Assembly: GCA_028023455.1 (NCBI GenBank)
Contig: JAQFVV010006246.1
Span: forward strand, 1,233,501-1,297,500
Length of the DNA: 64,000 bases
Reading direction: 5' to 3'
From: Epiperipatus broadwayi
Lineage: Eukaryota > Onychophora > Udeonychophora > Euonychophora > Peripatidae
Part shown: positions 38,744 through 52,052 of the stretch, in pieces
Numbering within the stretch: the stretch's first letter is position 1
How the letters are laid out: each line of letters begins with the position of its first letter
Notes under the pieces: generated by a model
The model's database searches: none
What the model was told of the DNA's origin: nothing
What the model saw: only the letters and a program-made list of their open reading frames with translations
Program-made: the position numbers and the translations under genes

Positions 38744-40701
38744 ATGGCACCTTTTGCTGTTAAATGTCCTCTCTGCTTATATTATATTTATGGCAGAGAA
38801 AAATATTTAAAGTGTGCTGGTTTTTGTGGGCTAATGTATCATTTGGATTGTTATAAATTAAGTGATTTTAAAATCTTTAATGATAATGATCTGGAATTCA
38901 TATGTGAATTTTGTAATCATTATTATAATACTGAGCACGAAATAGATAATTCAGATAATCTTACTACACCATTTGCTGATATTAATATTGGTAATAATCC
39001 TGATGTTTTAGTCATGGATTCTTCTGCATATGGTTTGGGTTTAAATGTAGTTGGGGTTAAATGTACTTATTGTAATGTAGAATTGTCAGATGCGGATAAT
39101 GGAATTAAGTGCTCTGGTTTTTGTCAAGGGTATTTTCATATGCAAAAAATTTTGATTCTGTTGGTTTGGGTTTTTTCCATTGTATAGAATGTAATCAATT
39201 GTCTGTGGATAAAATGAGGAATATTAAGAAGGTTAGGTCAACAGATAATAATGATCTTATAGATGTGGAATCTGATATACATATTGAAAATATTTCTGAA
39301 AGGGATAGATATAATGGAGATAGTGTTGAAGATAATAGTGATAATAATTTAGGCATTGATAGGAGTTTAAATTCTAGTTCTAATGTGGATATAGTTAATA
39401 ATAATGATCTTATAGATGTGGTATCAGATATACATATTGAAAATATTTCTGAAAGGGATAATTATAATAGAGATAGTGTTAAAGATAATAGTGATAATAA
39501 TTTAGGTATTGATATGAGTTTAAATTCTAGTTCTAATGTGGATATAGTTAATTTGCTTCAAGATAAGGAAAGTAGAAAAGTAGACTTGGCTGGTTTTACT
39601 TTTGAATTATTAAAATCTATGTCTCTTCAGGAAGTTTATAATATGATTATGAATATGGCAAAATTTGGTGTGAAGGAATCTAAAGCTATTGGTGATGGTG
39701 TTATTTCTGGTGATGTAGATATACAATGTGATTTATTGGAAACACAAGTTTTTGGGGATGTTTCTGAGGTTGATTTTGCTGGTGATGTTAATTCATCTTT
39801 TAAGGGTAATAATACCTTAGAAAAGTTGCCCAAGTCCTCATTCTTTATTAGAGATAAAGGTAAAAACAGTTTTGGGGAAAAAGATAAAAATAAAAATAAT
39901 AGCATTTATAATGGTGATTATAAAGGTAATAATAAGATATTAGATCAGGATTTTTATTCATGTGATGAATATATTGGATATGGAATTGATAATAGTACAA
40001 GATACAATAAAGGAAAAGTTTATAAAACTAAAATTTATAGGCAGACTGATAAATATCAAAAACAATTTTCTAGACTTAATGATGATGAAAAATTTAACAA
40101 GTTTTCTGGCTTTTCTGTTAATAATTCATTGCTGGGATATTATGATAATTTTCCTAATAAAAAGTATATATTGAAGGATGGATATTCACATTCTGTTCCA
40201 AAAAAGTATAGTAGTAATTTTTCTAGTGACTTTTCTAAATCAAATTTCAGAAGAAAAAATTGTCTAGCGAATGCTGATAGAGGTTTTTTTACTCATAGAG
40301 CAAATTATTCGCATTTCTCTAAATATAACAATTATATTGATAATGAGGTTAATGTGGGAAATGTTTTGGGATGCTCTTTTTCAACTTCTGGTAAAAAAGG
40401 TAGACTACCTGTGGAAAGGGGGTTTGGTATTTCTAAAATTCATAATAATATTATTAATAATATTAATACAAAATGTAATAGATATTTTGTTTCTAATATG
40501 CCAGTGAGTCTTAATTCATATAATATTAGGGTATTTCTTGAAAAACGTTTAAGAACTAGGATCATGTGTCATGAAATTAATATGTATAACTTAAAATCTT
40601 CTTGCTTTTATATATCTGCTCCTGCTCATAAACATAATGATTTAATCTCTTCCAATTTATGGCCTTGTGGTGGTTCCATTCGTTTTTTTATGGAACTTTG
40701 A
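38744..40701 (+). pseudogene. LINE 1 ORF1: PHD-finger, Asn/Asp-rich nucleic-acid-binding protein (one frameshift)
   Basis: Starts with ATG at 38744. The first zinc finger is CPLC...KCAGFCGLMYHLDCYKL...CEFC (residues ~6-58). A second, starting CTYC...KCSGFCQGYFH, is broken by a frame change near the A-run at 39142-39147 and resumes in another frame at FHCIEC. The rest, to 40701, is a low-complexity Asn/Asp/Ser/Lys-rich chain of about 500 residues. It contains an exact-period duplication of 51 residues (39247-39399 and 39400-39552, each opening NNDLIDV.SDIHIENISERD). PHD fingers in ORF1 are known in CR1 and related LINE clades, where ORF1 binds RNA. The single frameshift could be mutation or assembly error. 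Confidence 0.8.
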
Positions 40702-40861
40702 CTAATTCTTTAAAACTTTAGTGGTATTTATTTATTTTCTTTGATTTCTTATTTTCTTTATTTTTTTTTTATTTCTTATTTTCTTTATTCACTATACTTA
40801 CTTACATTTTTCTTTACTTGATTTCATTTATTTATTTGTTTTGATTTATTTTTAATTGAAT

Positions 40862-43608
40862 ATGGTAGGGCTTTCTTGTTTTTATATGAATGTTAGAGGG
40901 ATGAGAACTAAGTGTGTGGGAATTAAACAATTCTTTGAAACAGAACATTTTGATTTGATATTTTTTACAGAGACTTGGTTAAATCAACAATTTTCCGATT
41001 GTTCTTTCCTTGATAATAGGTATATTGTTTTACGTATGGATAGATCTTTAGAATATGCAGCTAGAGGAGGTGATACTCTTATTGCTATCAACAAAAATGT
41101 TTTATATAGGGATCTATGTTTTACTTCTTCTGTATGTGAATCTACATGGTGTGAAGTTTATATGGATCATAATTTTAAATGTATATTGGGATATATTTAT
41201 TTTAAACCTAATATCTCACTTTTAGAGCTTGATTACTTTTTGACAGCACTTGAAGATTTTTTGATTAGATATAATAATATTATCATTGTTAGTGATTTGA
41301 ATATGCCTGATTTATTTAAGGGTAAGATTATTTGTTTTATTCTTTATTATCTCAGAAAGCTTTAAGAATGCTTAGATTTTGCAAATTTTTTGGACTTCAA
41401 CAATATAACCCTGTTATTAATAATTTTCAGCGTACTTTAGATTGTGTTCTTTGTAATGTACCAATAGTTAGTAATTTTCACTTTGTCTCTGTTTCTTTTC
41501 CAATTGATGTTCATCATCCACCTATTGAATTTTATATTAAGATGTGTTATTCTAAAATTACTTGTTCTAATGTTGTGAAAAGGGATTATGGGAGGGGTAA
41601 TTATGTTGATCTTTGTAGAAAATTTTCTGAAGTTGATTGAAATAATATGTACTCAATTAATGATATGAATTTTTGCTTGGATTATTTTTTGAAAATTTTT
41701 AATGGTTTTATTGATGTATATATTCCTAATAAATTGTTGTTTAACAAAGGTTATCCTCCTTGGTTTTCATATACTCTTATTAAAATTATTAAAAGGAAAT
41801 CTTACCATCATAGACTCTATTTTAAGACACAGAATATACTTTATTATAATAACTTTATCAATTTTAGAAGATTGGCTAAATATATCTATAAACGAGATTT
41901 ACAAGAGTATATATAAAAAATTGAAATTAATATTTCTTCTAATCCTAGAGAATTCTGGAATTTTGTTAATAATTCAGGCCTGGGTAAGAAAAAGGTTCAA
42001 ATGACTCATGGTTCTATACTAAATGCAAATGATTTTTCTAAACATTTTGCAGAGTTATACTTTTCACAACATGGGATTGATTCTAAAATCACATTTCCTG
42101 GCAAGTTGTCTAGTGCTAAATGTACAATTGATCATATCTCTAGGGAAGATGTTATTGTAGCTATTAGGAGGCTTAAGACTCACTCTAGTTTAGGATGTGA
42201 TAATATTCCTTCTTTTATTTATAAGGGGCTAGCCGAATTTATTGCAGTACCTCTTGCCTTTGTTTTTAATCTGTCTCTTAATTCTTGTACTTTTCCTAGT
42301 GTTTTGAAATGTGCTAAAATGGTTCCAATCTTCAAAAATGGTGATCGAGATTGTGTTTCTAATTATAGACCGATTTCTGTTCTGCATACCATTGCACAAA
42401 TTTTTGAGAGATATATTTATAATAAAATTATTTCAGATGTGGGTAAGATAATTTCTTCTTCTCAACATGGTTTTAGTCCTAATAGATCAATTGATAGTAA
42501 TCTACTGACAATTTATGATCATATAGCTCATGCTGTTGAAGATCGTCAAAGATTAGATGATATTTATTTTGATTTGTCAAAAGCCTTTGATAAAGTTGAT
42601 CACAGTGTCTTACTTCATAAATTACATAAAATAGGTTTCTCTAATAAACTTGTATATTGGTTTTAATCATTTCTGTGTAGTCGTACAGCATATATTAAAT
42701 TCAATAATAAAGTTTCATTTAATTTTGAATGCAATTTAGGTGTTCCACAGGGTAGTATTTTAGCACCCATGCTGTTTAATGTTTACGTTAATGATCTTAA
42801 GGATTGCTTGAGATATTCTTTTCTGTTAAACTATGCTGATGACTGTAAGATTTTTAGAAGAATTATATCAGTGAACGATTGTGTTCTCCTTCAGAAGGAT
42901 ATTGATAACTTTAGTGCTTGGTGTGAATCAAATAATATGACAGTTAATTTTAATAAATGTTCCTTTATTTCTTATTCCAAAAAATCTGAAGTTTTACAAT
43001 TTTGTTATTATATCAATTCTCATAAAATTATTTCAGTTAAATGCCAAAAAGATCTTGGGAATTATGTTTTCTTGTAATGGATCTTTTATTCCTCATTGTG
43101 AAATGATTGTTGGTAAGGCTTTTTAGATTATGGGTGCCATTCTTAGACATGGTTATCAGTTCAGTAATGATACTAAATGGAACTTGTTTTTTCATTGGTT
43201 CTTCATATTATTGAATATGGTTCCATAATTTGGAACCCTAGTTCTTTGCAAGGATGTAACTTGTTGCAATCTATTTCAAAGAAATTTTTCAAATATGTTT
43301 CTTGGGAGGGTAAAATGATTAATCTTTCATCTAGAGGAAAGTATAGGGATTTGAAATATTTTTATAAAATTGTTAATAAACAGGTTATTTTATCAGATAT
43401 AGTTTCAACTATCTCAATTAGGTCTTTGAGTTATGATACTAGGTCTACTTGTATATATCGGATTCAAACATGTCGTTCTAATATTCTTAAATTTTCTCCT
43501 TTATTTAGGTTACCCTCTTTATATAATCAAATTGGGAGTCACCTTAATCTGTGTGATATTGATTATAAAAAAATTTGTAATCTTGTTAAACTGAAATGTT
43601 ATGTTTGA
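40862..43608 (+). pseudogene. LINE 1 ORF2: endonuclease-reverse transcriptase, inactivated
   Basis: Starts with ATG at 40862. The APE-type endonuclease shows FYMNVRGMRT, FFTETWLN and VSDLNMPD. After a frameshift near 41330 it continues to DVHHPP. The reverse transcriptase shows VSNYRPISVL, SSQHGFSPNRS, FDLSKAFDKVDH, GVPQGSILAPMLF and the active-site NYADDCKIF. Stops at about 41638, 41914 and 42664 interrupt one frame, and a further shift lies near 43060. The C-terminal region (IIEYGSIIWNP) follows to 43608. The pattern fits the CR1/Jockey group. In a live element this enzyme nicks DNA and copies its own RNA at the nick; here it is dead. Confidence 0.85.
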
Positions 43609-43745
43609 TTTTGTCTTTTAAATTTTACTTTATTATGTATACATTTATATTTTCATTTTATGTTATGTTTTATTTTCACTTTTATTGTATGTGCAAACTG
43701 TAATTGGCTTTATGCTGTTGTTTAGCACTTAAATAAATGAATTGA

Positions 43746-43873
<128 letters not shown>

Positions 43874-43889
43874 CTTTTTAAAGGTTATT

Positions 43890-44868
43890 GTTAAGCCTAC
43901 ATATTCCATCTCGTGTTTTCAAAGAACAAATGAATTATATATTGTTCATTAATATATCCAAGTTTCTGTTTTCTTTGGTCAGATTCACAGTCTTCAAGAT
44001 AAAAGCTGTCCTTTACCACCTAAATTTTAAAGTTTTATCTCTTTCCAGGTATTTGCTCACCAATGGAAAGATCATTTGGTGTGATCTGAGAATTATCTAC
44101 TTTCCCTCTGAAATGTATTATTTATATCATGCCTGGCTTTAATTTAAAATTTATTTCCTTTCTTGGGACCTTTACAATATAAATTCTCTTTGGTTTTATG
44201 CTGTATTTTTTTACTTTTAAATTTCTTGTGGAAAAAATTATTTTGTAAGAAAATCATTTTCATAATATTGCCACCATTATTGCAATTGTGAAGTTCCTTC
44301 CATTCGTTATCACAATTTTTCCCATTAAAGTTTTACTCATGGGTTTCGGTGCTGTTTTTTTCACCTAAACGTTCCTATGTAACATAAACATGACTATCAT
44401 TTTCATCAAACATTAAGTCATTTATTTCCATGCAACACATTTATTAAGCACTTATTTTTTCTATCTGTCTCCCCATACTTTGTATTTTCCCTTCATTCAT
44501 TTTCTCATGGTCATCTATCTCTGATTCAACCCATTTGACTTTTTTTCTCCAAACCATTGACTTTACCATCTACCCTCTTGACTATCTCATGGAGCCTCTT
44601 TTAACATCCTTTCTTTGGAGGCCTTTTGACTTTCTCTCATTTCTTTCAATTCAACCTTGATTTCTATCATTTGACTCCTAAATTCCTTCATTTCACTCTT
44701 TACATCCTTCATTTCATTACTGACTTCCTTCATTTTATTCTTGAATTTCTTTATTAATTCTTTAAACATTTTGAGTATTACAGGTGCATTACCCTCTTTT
44801 GTCTCTCTATCACTGTTTTCTAACATCTTGTTACTATTTTTTATTCCATTCCTTAGTTTCATATACAC
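43890..44868 (-). pseudogene. Gypsy gag relic with coiled coil
   Basis: The best frame is 44868-44587: opening MYMKLRNG (compare MLLRSG at 28871) and then an amphipathic, charged stretch KNKMKEVSNEMKDVKSEMKE continuing in heptads. This resembles the coiled-coil gag at 28871-27809. Sequence to 43890 is stop-broken but reads as coding on the minus strand. The primer-binding-site-like sequence lies 453 bp upstream. With the pol fragments at 38203-38018 and 36376-35880 it probably formed one minus-strand element, now interrupted by LINE 1 and the hammerhead element and missing its reverse transcriptase core. Confidence 0.6.
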
Positions 44869-45306
44869 ATATATTATTTTTATTTTATTTTCTGCTAATA
44901 ACTCCTATATATATATATGTGTGTGTGCGTGTGTGTACTATACTGATTATTATCTGGTAAAAGTCAAAAACAATTGTATTTTAAAAAATAATTCTCTAGC
45001 TCTATTTTAACTGTTTAGTATTTCAGTTAATATTAAACTTGCAAATCCCTCTTCCCCCTGCTGTCATGTTTGCTCTATGATTCTTAATTTTGCCATCTAT
45101 TTGCATTCTTCAATCCCATGTTGAAACAATCTACTGAACAAACACTCTTATAACTGACAAACAAAAAAAAACATTCATGTTTTTTTCCTTTTTAAAAATA
45201 ATTATGTCTTATCTCAGGTCATGCGTTTTATTTTTGTACCCTCACTTTGGGCCACTAGATCAAGTCAAAGTCCCATGTTGGAAGTCATGGTATCAAGTCT
45301 TTGATA

Positions 45307-45321
45307 CATGTTGGGAAGCCA
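45307..45321 (-). other. Primer-binding-site-like sequence of the Gypsy relic
   Basis: The minus strand reads TGGCTTCCCAACATG, close to TGGCTCCCAAATGTG of the complete element (29329-29315) and at the same distance (~455 bp) from the gag start. The LTR that should follow on the right was not matched to the 2.6-kb LTRs. Confidence 0.5.
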
Positions 45322-45802
45322 TTATTACAGGTTGAAGCTTCTTCACCTGTCATTTTTTTAATTATATTTACATAGATCACAGTTACTAAAAACATTTTGA
45401 ATCATTTATACTATACATACAAGTATAACAGATTGATGTTTGTGACATGACCAAATCTTTTCCTTCCTTTTAATTTAATAAATAATCATAGAAAAAATAT
45501 GATTATATTTCCTGGTCAATCTAACCATGAGTCGTATTATATATGATATAAAACGGAACAATAACTTGTTGACAGCTTTTATTTATTTGTTTCTGGTGCC
45601 AGTGTTCTGTGGATCATATTAGCTGAAGACAACATCACCAGGTTAATTAATAAAGACTGAATTTTCTTCTCTTCTTTCTAATTACCGTATTTTTTTGTTA
45701 TTGAATTTCTCTTTCCAAAATTTACTAAATTTATTACATGTATTAGAATTCATACACCGAGGAATCTAAAAAATGAAGATTGCTGAATTTAAATTACGTA
45801 GA
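45322..45802. other. Unassigned sequence before the gap
   Basis: AT-rich with no coding exon. It may include LTR remains of the gag relic to the left. The short frame entering the gap at 45773 has no recognisable content. Confidence 0.35.
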
Positions 45803-46302
45803 NNNNNNNNNNNNNNNNNNNNNNNNNNNNNNNNNNNNNNNNNNNNNNNNNNNNNNNNNNNNNNNNNNNNNNNNNNNNNNNNNNNNNNNNNNNNNNNNNN
45901 NNNNNNNNNNNNNNNNNNNNNNNNNNNNNNNNNNNNNNNNNNNNNNNNNNNNNNNNNNNNNNNNNNNNNNNNNNNNNNNNNNNNNNNNNNNNNNNNNNNN
46001 NNNNNNNNNNNNNNNNNNNNNNNNNNNNNNNNNNNNNNNNNNNNNNNNNNNNNNNNNNNNNNNNNNNNNNNNNNNNNNNNNNNNNNNNNNNNNNNNNNNN
46101 NNNNNNNNNNNNNNNNNNNNNNNNNNNNNNNNNNNNNNNNNNNNNNNNNNNNNNNNNNNNNNNNNNNNNNNNNNNNNNNNNNNNNNNNNNNNNNNNNNNN
46201 NNNNNNNNNNNNNNNNNNNNNNNNNNNNNNNNNNNNNNNNNNNNNNNNNNNNNNNNNNNNNNNNNNNNNNNNNNNNNNNNNNNNNNNNNNNNNNNNNNNN
46301 NN
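45803..46302. other. Assembly gap of exactly 500 N
   Basis: A round-number run of N, as inserted by scaffolding software, so its true length is unknown. It removes the 5' half of LINE 2. ORFs running through it are artefacts. Confidence 0.98.
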
Positions 46303-48218
46303 AATCTTCTCCTGATCGTATAAAATGTATTAAATATAATGAAAGTTTAATTGAGTTACAGAAAAATGAAAAATATTTAGCTGATCGGTTTAATGAGTAT
46401 TTTGTAAATTTATCGATGCGTGATGTGCCTGAGCTGATTTTGTCTTCTTATTCAAGTTTGAATTCTTTTTTATATTCTGATGTTTCTGAATCTCAGTTGT
46501 CTGTAGCAATTGATAGTTTAAAAAATGTCACTTCTTTTGGACTAGATGGTATAACACCTAAGATGCTTAAAGAAAATAAGGTTGCATTTTTGCCTGTTTT
46601 AGTTCATTTATTTAATTTATCTTTGCAGTCTGGATCATTTCCAGAATGTCTGAAAGTTAATGTTATTACTCCTGTTTATAAAAAGGGTGATTCTACTCTT
46701 ATGGTCAATTATAGGCCAATTGCTATTATTTCTGTTTTTTCTAAATTATTGGAAATGATTGTTAGGGATCAAATGTTGTCATTTCTGTTTAAAAATAAAA
46801 TTTTATCTGACTATCAATATGGTTTTCTTCCTGGCAGAAGTACATTAGATGCTTTAAAACATCATGTTCAGTATTTGACATCTTCATTGGATCAGGAACT
46901 TAAAACATTGGCTATTTATCTTGATTTATCTAAAGCATTTGATTCTGTTAATCATAATATTTTGATTAAGCATTGCTACTTGTATGGTTTTCGTGGATCT
47001 ATTGGTAGTTGGTTGGAGAGTTATTTAAATGATAGGAAACAGTTTACTAATATTTATGGTACTATCAGTGATGTTGTCTTGATTAATTCTGGAGTTCAGG
47101 AAGAGTTCAGTACTTGGTCCTCTATTGTTTTTAATTTATATTAATGATTTATTTTCATTGAAGTTACATTCTAAGATTTTTGGTTTTGCTGATGATATTG
47201 CTTTATCTTGCAATGCTGTTTCTTATAATCTTCTTGAAAAATTAGTGAATGAGGATTTGGACTCAATTGGTAAATGGTTGGCATATAATTCATTGTTGGT
47301 CAATTTAGATAAAACAAAAGCTATTCTTTTTTCTTACAAGCGTACTTTTTTTTTTCTCTTAAGATTAAAATTTGCTGTAAGTATATTTTGCATTATAATA
47401 GTATATGTACTTGTGAGAATATTCCTTTGGTAGATAATTATTGTTATTTGGGAATATATATTGACTCCAGATTGTCCTGGACAAATCACATTACCTATCT
47501 TTGTCAACGGTTACGTAATTTAAACTATATGTTTTACTATTTAGTTAAATTTCTTCCTAGGTCTGCTCTCATTTTTATTTACATTGCCTGTTATCAGAGT
47601 ATTTTATCTTACAATATCATTATTTGGGGTAATGCTTCTCCACATATTTTATCTTCTTTGCATGTTTTGCAAAATTATACTTTGCGCATTATTTTTGGTA
47701 GATCTGCGTTCCTCTTCTGTTCGAGATATTTATATTGCATTTGGTTTATTTGATGTAAATCACTTATATCAATATAGAGTTATTTTTGATATTTTTTATG
47801 CTAAACCTTTTCTGAATTCTAGAGTTTATGTTCTAAATACTCGTCTTTCTAATAAATTTCAATTACCTTTACCAAAATTTTTTAAGGAATCTAGTAGAAG
47901 ACAATATGTTTATTCTGGGTCAAAGTTGTTTAATAAATTTGTATATGAATGTTCAATTGATCTGAATAATATTTCTTATATATCATTCAAAAAATATTTG
48001 TGTCAATGGTTGTGTAGTATGTATTAATTTTGGCATTTATTTTATTTATTTAATTAATTTTATTTATTTCCTAAACTGTTCTTTTGAGTTTTTGATTGTA
48101 TTTTTATTTAATTTATTTTTACATGTAAATTCCACACACAAGATTTTTCTTGTTTGGAGTTTTTAAATATTTGTGATGTACTTTGTTTTATTTCATAGAA
48201 TAAATTGAATTGAATTGA
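46303..48218 (+). pseudogene. LINE 2: reverse transcriptase part of a CR1/Jockey-group LINE
   Basis: The reverse transcriptase frame runs from the gap to about 47095 with TSFGLDGITPKMLKE, VYKKGDSTLMVNYRPIAI, YQYGFLPGRSTLDALK and YLDLSKAFDSVNH. A frameshift at about 47095 follows, then SVLGPLLFLIYINDL and the active-site FGFADDIALSC. A second shift near the T-run at ~47346-47356 leads to NYCYLGIYIDSRLSW, and a third near 47700 reaches the C-terminus, stopping at 48027. The 3' UTR ends AATAAATTGAATTGAATTGAATT and then (ATT)n. By its tail it is related to LINE 1, but the coding wording differs clearly. The 5' end is lost in the gap. Not functional. Confidence 0.85.
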
Positions 48219-48627
<409 letters not shown>

Positions 48628-48785
48628 TTCAACAATATACTTTATTGGACAATAAGTAGGTTACATGTGGTATCACCAGAAAAGGTACACTGATAAAATA
48701 GACTTACAGATTGTACATGAGTTCATTTGTATAGTTACAATCAAATGCATAGTCTTTGTTTATAGTTTTGCAATCTGAATCTTTG

Positions 48786-51700
48786 TTATAGCCTTGATCT
48801 TTGCTTGATCAGAGACCAAGTTGCTGCATATATGTCTGGGGATGTGATCAATTTGTCCCTATTTTGTATCTGCATTAGCTTGTTTTGAAATGTTGAAGGG
48901 TGTCTTCTAGTGTTTTTCCCAATTAGAAACTTGCACCTGATGCACCACAGAGTATACAGTAGAAATGTTGCTGCTCTGATGGTGGGTATTGATTTGCCCT
49001 TGTAAGCCTCCATTAATTGTTCTATCCTGGTATTATTTTTCCTGTATATATTATGTATTATGTCTCTTATTTGATTTAGTCCTCTACAGTGGTCCATTAG
49101 GTGCTTCCATGTTTCTTCTGTTTCATGACATAATCCACAGAAAGGATCAATAGATATGTACATCCTTCTGTGGAATAGAAAATTGGTAGTTGGTAGTGCA
49201 TCCAGGTTCATTTTCAGAACAAAATCAAAAAATTTTGGTTCCAATTTCCATTTTTTATATTCTTTTATCATTTTCTTGTTGGTTATTCCTATTATTGGTG
49301 TTGTGTTATTTTCTCCATTGTTGTTTGTGTGTATGAGATTGTATATTTCCCAGTATTTGTATTTTTGTATGTATTGATCTGGGATTTTCTTTTCTATTTT
49401 ACATTGGTATATCATTAGTTCAATATATGAACCCTTGGGTGGTGGTCTGTCTGTGGGGATTATTTGTAGTAGAGGTTTCAGTTTGGGAAATTGATTGATT
49501 GTTGTGATTATTACATTTCTAAGTTTTTGCATGTGAAAGATGGTGATATCATGTAGGCCCAGTCCACCTATATCTGTTGGTCTTCTAAGTTTTTTTTATG
49601 GAAATGGCCACTGTTTTTCTGGACCAAATAAGTTGATTGCACATTGAGTTTATCTTGGATTTGAATGCATTGGAAAAAGAAATTATTGGTATATAATATG
49701 CTATCTTAGTTGTGATTAATCTATTAATCAATTGTATTTTTGAATGTATTGATAGATATGCTTTTGCTAGGGATTTTGTAATATTTTCAGTTTCTTCTTT
49801 CAACTTGTTCTGTATGTAGCATCTCATTCCTGTGGCTCCCATATAAAATGGAAACCCTAGGAATGGGCTTGGCTTTCCCTTGTATATGGATTCGCATTGC
49901 TTTCCTGTGTATATAGACCAGGCTGATGTTTTTGTTGTATTAATTTTAAGCCCATATTCTATTGAATAATTATCAATTATCTTTTGTAGCTTAGGTATCT
50001 GTTTTTTGGAAAGCAGGAAGACCGTGATATCATCCATGTAAGCTAGGGATGTCACTTGTTGCATTGTTGCTGGTATGTTGATCCCCTCAAATGTTTGATT
50101 GATTTTCTCAATGAGAGGGTTAATGTAGAAGGCAAACAGCAATGCACTAAGGGGGGACCCTTGTGATAGTGATTGAGTGGGGACAAAAGATGGTGAGTTT
50201 CTTCCATTAACCGTGATATGTATTTCACGGTTCAATAAGAGATTTGCTGTTATGTATAATAGCCTCCTAGGAATGTCTGTCTGTTTGAGCATCTGCAATA
50301 GGACTGGAATTTTTACTGAGTCAAATGCCGATGCAATATCCATTTGCACCACCACTGGACTATATTTCTTTTTTTCTCGGATAGTTAGCATTATAGCTTT
50401 AAATAGGAAGGCTGCCTGTAGCGTTGATGAAGCTTTTTTTGCAAATTGTGTTTTTGAGATGATGGGTAGTAGGTATGGCTCTATCATGTCTTTTATTACC
50501 TTTTCTAGAATTTTTATTGGTAGAGGGCCCATTGAGATGGGTCTTAATTCATCTAGGGTGGGAGTACTTGTCTTCTTTTTGTTGTATGGAACTATTGCAA
50601 TGGGATAGACCCCCTGCATTTGTATAACCTCTTGGGTCAGATAGTTGGCCAGATTAGTAAGGTAATTTGCTGTAAACCATCCTAAGTGCTTTAGCACAAA
50701 TAATGGTATTCCAGGGGATCCAGGGTGGCATGAGTTGCTCATATTTTCCATTTTTTTAATGAAGATTTCTTCTTTGAATATGGGTTGGTCTTCAATTGTG
50801 CCAAACATTTGATTGCCATATTGAGTTGGTTGGTTTGCTTGCAATTTGTTTTTAAAGTATTTAAATATCGGCAGAATCATGTTATGCCCGGCAAAATTAT
50901 CATTATTACATCGAATAGCTAATGGCACTTTTATGTCAGGTGCATATCCCAGTGCCCATTTGATATATTTCCGTGTCCAAGTGTGTTGTTCTGTGATACA
51001 GATCTTACTTTTCTTGATTTTTAAATAATCTTTGAGAGCATCACAAGCCTTATCATAGGCATATTTTAGTATATATATATATATACTGTTGTGTGTTTTG
51101 TGTTGGCATAATTGCAGTTATTCTTCTGTGGAGTTGTTCAGTATATTCTAAGATTTTTGATGGTGGTGGCTGGTTTCTAACCAGGTGGTTGATGTTAAAT
51201 GATAGTATGTTTATGAAAGCTTGATACTGTTGTATAGGGTCTAGATTCATTGGTTGAATTTTGTTTAACATTATATAGGATTCCGAAAACAGAAATTCAG
51301 TTGTAGTTGCAGGCAGTAAGATTCTGATTGTTCTTGTGAGTGGAAGTGTGGTTGTCTGTATATTATTCATGCTGATTGTGATCATTTGCCCAGAGTGATC
51401 GGAAAAGGTTGTTGGGGTAAGTTTAATCTTGATGAAATGATGCAATACCGGTGAATAAAAACATAGATCAATTAAAGATGCAAACTGGCCATTGTGAAAT
51501 GATATTGCATCTGCTGGCAGGAAACCTTGGCCACTCATAAGTGGAACTGATATTCTGTGTATCCATTTCTTTGTGAATTCCTGGTAGGATGCATTACAGT
51601 CACCAACTAGAATTGTTGGGTTTCCTGTGGTTGCTAGCCTTGAATTTATGGTTGATATTATTGTCTCAATTTTTGTTTTTTGTATTGGCATGTAGATGAA

Positions 51701-52027
51701 GACTATATTGATTGTGATGATTTTGTGATAAAAGGTAACAATTAGTAAGTGTGAATCTATATGAATTATTTTGAAAGTTATGAATGGGCAGATATTGGTA
51801 ATTACTAGGCCAGTACCTGCCATGGGGGACATGGTATCCTTGGAGCATGCGCAGAACCCCTCAGCATTTAGATATCTGCTGGGATCTACTTTTGATGCTG
51901 CATATATCTTGGTTTCTAGCAGCCCTATAATGTGTGGCCTTGTCTCTTTGATCCAGTTTTTAATTTTGTACAATTTGGAGATCGCATTTAATCCTCTAAC
52001 ATTAATTGCTGCTATTTTTATTATCAT
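48786..52027 (-). pseudogene. LINE 3 ORF2: endonuclease, reverse transcriptase and C-terminal zinc motif (two frameshifts)
   Basis: Begins with ATG at 52027. The APE endonuclease shows AINVRGLN, IGLLETKIY, LVGDCNASYQE and SDHSGQM. A frame change falls in a (TA)n run at about 51068-51086. The reverse transcriptase shows LRPISMGPLPIKILEKVI, VQMDIASAFDSV, SLSQGSPLSALLFAFYINP and the active-site AYMDDITVF (YMDD where most LINEs have YADD). A second frame change sits in a T8 run at 49590-49597, just before RRPTDIGGLGL. The C-terminal part (49532-48786) carries CGLCHETEETWKHLMDHC, a typical LINE zinc motif. Both lesions are in simple repeats, so they may be recent or sequencing errors. Without them it would be one frame of about 1,080 codons. 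Confidence 0.85.
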
Positions 52028-52052
52028 AATTATTTTGTTGGAGCGTATTATT

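Noticed and set aside
45773-46315. ORFs running through the N gap
   Set aside because: Open only because N has no stop; the sequence is unknown.
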